A stretch of 64,000 bases of DNA from Enterococcus mediterraneensis (lineage in GTDB: Bacteria; Bacillota; Bacilli; Lactobacillales; Enterococcaceae): the NCBI RefSeq assembly GCF_900604485.1, contig NZ_UWOP01000001.1, forward strand, positions 563,001 through 627,000, given 5' to 3'. The position numbers and the translations under genes were made by a program. A model generated the notes under the pieces. It worked only from the letters and a program-made list of their open reading frames with translations, was not told the origin of the DNA and did not search any database. This document shows, in pieces, positions 63,187 to 64,000 of this stretch (position 1 is the first letter of the stretch; the number at the start of each line of letters is the position of its first letter).

Positions 63187-64000
63187 ATGAAAGTTTCTCT
63201 TAAAAACAATGAGACCGGCGTATTCGGCGTCGGTGGTCTAGGAGAGATCGGGAAGAACTGTTATGGGGTTCAATTCCAAGATGAGATCATTATCATTGAT
63301 GCTGGGATCAAGTTCCCAGAAGATGAGTTGCTTGGAATCGACTATGTTATTCCTGATTACAGCTATATCGTACAAAACTTGGCGAAAGTCAAAGCTTTGG
63401 TTATCACTCATGGTCACGAAGACCATATCGGGGGTATCCCTTACTTATTGCGTCAAGCGAACATCCCGATTTATGCGGGTCCCTTGGCTCTGGCATTGAT
63501 CACCAATAAATTAGAAGAACACGGTTTACTGCGGGATGCGGAATTACATGAGATCCACGAAGACACGATCATTCGTTTTCGTAAAACATCTGTGAGCTTT
63601 TTCCGTACCACTCACAGCATTCCTGATGCATTAGGCGTAGTCGTAAAAACGCCATCTGGTAATATCGTTGCCACTGGAGACTTCAAATATGACTTTACAC
63701 CTGTGGGCGAACCGGCAAACTTGCACAAAATGGCGAAAATCGGTGAAGAAGGCGTTTTATGCCTGCTTTCTGACAGTACCAATGCTGAGATCCCAACGTT
63801 CACTAAATCTGAAAAAACGATTGGCGCTTCGATTTTGCGTATCTTCGAAAAAATCGAAGGACGGATCATCTTCGCCAGCTTTGCTTCCAACATTTTTCGT
63901 CTGCAGCAAGCGGCGGATGCAGCCGTTGCAACGGGTCGCAAGATCGCGGTTTTCGGACGCAGTATGGAAAACGCCATCGCTAACGGTCAACGTTTAGGCT
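63187..64000 (+). CDS. rnjA: Ribonuclease J1 (partial, runs off window)
   Basis: The first 271 codons of an RNase J-type 5'-exo/endoribonuclease of about 555 residues are present; the frame is open at the window edge. The metallo-beta-lactamase core motif [14 protein letters not shown] lies near residue 77, with the upstream metal region [17 protein letters not shown] near 35-51 and the downstream [16 protein letters not shown] near 142-157 and ATGDFKYDF near 163. GGAG precedes the ATG and the gene starts one base after rpoY. It initiates mRNA decay in Firmicutes lacking RNase E. Confidence 0.96.
   Translation, partial: MKVSLKNNETGVFGVGGLGEIGKNCYGVQFQDEIIIIDAGIKFPEDELLGIDYVIPDYSYIVQNLAKVKALVITHGHEDHIGGIPYLLRQANIPIYAGPLALALITNKLEEHGLLRDAELHEIHEDTIIRFRKTSVSFFRTTHSIPDALGVVVKTPSGNIVATGDFKYDFTPVGEPANLHKMAKIGEEGVLCLLSDSTNAEIPTFTKSEKTIGASILRIFEKIEGRIIFASFASNIFRLQQAADAAVATGRKIAVFGRSMENAIANGQRLG

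Overview
The window is low-to-mid GC Firmicute DNA. Gene content and order point to Enterococcus. The blocks pyrG-fba-murA2-rho-rpmE2 and glnA-glnR-ynbB-hflX-miaA match the Bacillus/Lactobacillales arrangement, Shine-Dalgarno sites are strong AGGAGG types, and methionine transport is controlled by T-boxes rather than SAM riboswitches. The large set of plant-sugar and glycan genes (xylose, xylosides, rhamnosides, galactosides, N-glycans) suggests a plant- or gut-associated species such as the E. casseliflavus/gallinarum group. That species guess is inference. No IS element, prophage, CRISPR array, rRNA or tRNA was seen.

Layout. 0.1-5.2 kb: dnaX, then a divergent three-gene membrane module (SPFH protein, zinc-ribbon membrane protein, TPM-domain protein) resembling B. 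subtilis ydjI-ydjG-ydjH. 5.4-7.4 kb: a catabolic threonine deaminase divergent from a PucR-type regulator. 7.7-16.7 kb: a complete xylose/xyloside locus, xylA-GH43-binding protein-two permeases-xylB, read leftward from one promoter that carries a cre site and a XylR operator, with xylR divergent. 16.8-21.2 kb: a methionine-type ABC importer (metN-metI-metQ) plus an M20 amidohydrolase behind two consecutive T-box riboswitches. 21.3-24.3 kb: GH42 beta-galactosidase and a divergent AraC regulator. 24.4-28.5 kb: metE-metF with a divergent LysR regulator and a perfect MET-box between them. 28.7-30.2 kb: two convergent HTH-plus-membrane proteins, one broken by a single-base frameshift at a slippery A-run. 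30.4-36.3 kb: a rhamnoside locus (GPH transporter, GH78, MFS transporter) with a divergent AraC regulator. 36.5-38.1 kb: an orphan ABC exporter. 38.3-41.2 kb: a GH85 endo-beta-N-acetylglucosaminidase lipoprotein.

The right part is mostly housekeeping. 41.6-51.6 kb holds rpmE2, rho, murA2, map, a ROK kinase, fba, pyrG with its reiterative-transcription attenuator, and glnA-glnR with a GlnR box. 51.8-56.6 kb holds ynbB, hflX, miaA, a glycerophosphodiesterase and an unknown membrane-anchored protein. 56.8-64.0 kb holds clpP with a CtsR site, an oxidoreductase, a gamma-carbonic-anhydrase-like protein, a heterodimeric ABC multidrug exporter with one degenerate ATP site, rpoY, and the start of rnjA, which runs off the window.

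Regulation is unusually readable here. Promoter-operator combinations can be placed for xylA, the met transporter, metE, pyrG, glnRA and clpP. Methionine supply is controlled twice: by tRNA (T-boxes) for uptake and by a LysR activator site for synthesis. Carbon genes carry cre-like sites consistent with CcpA. The less ordinary observations are the tandem T-boxes, the slippery-heptamer frameshift, a family of TATCCGAAC-type palindromes, the PspA-less SPFH/TPM module, and the GH85 lipoprotein.
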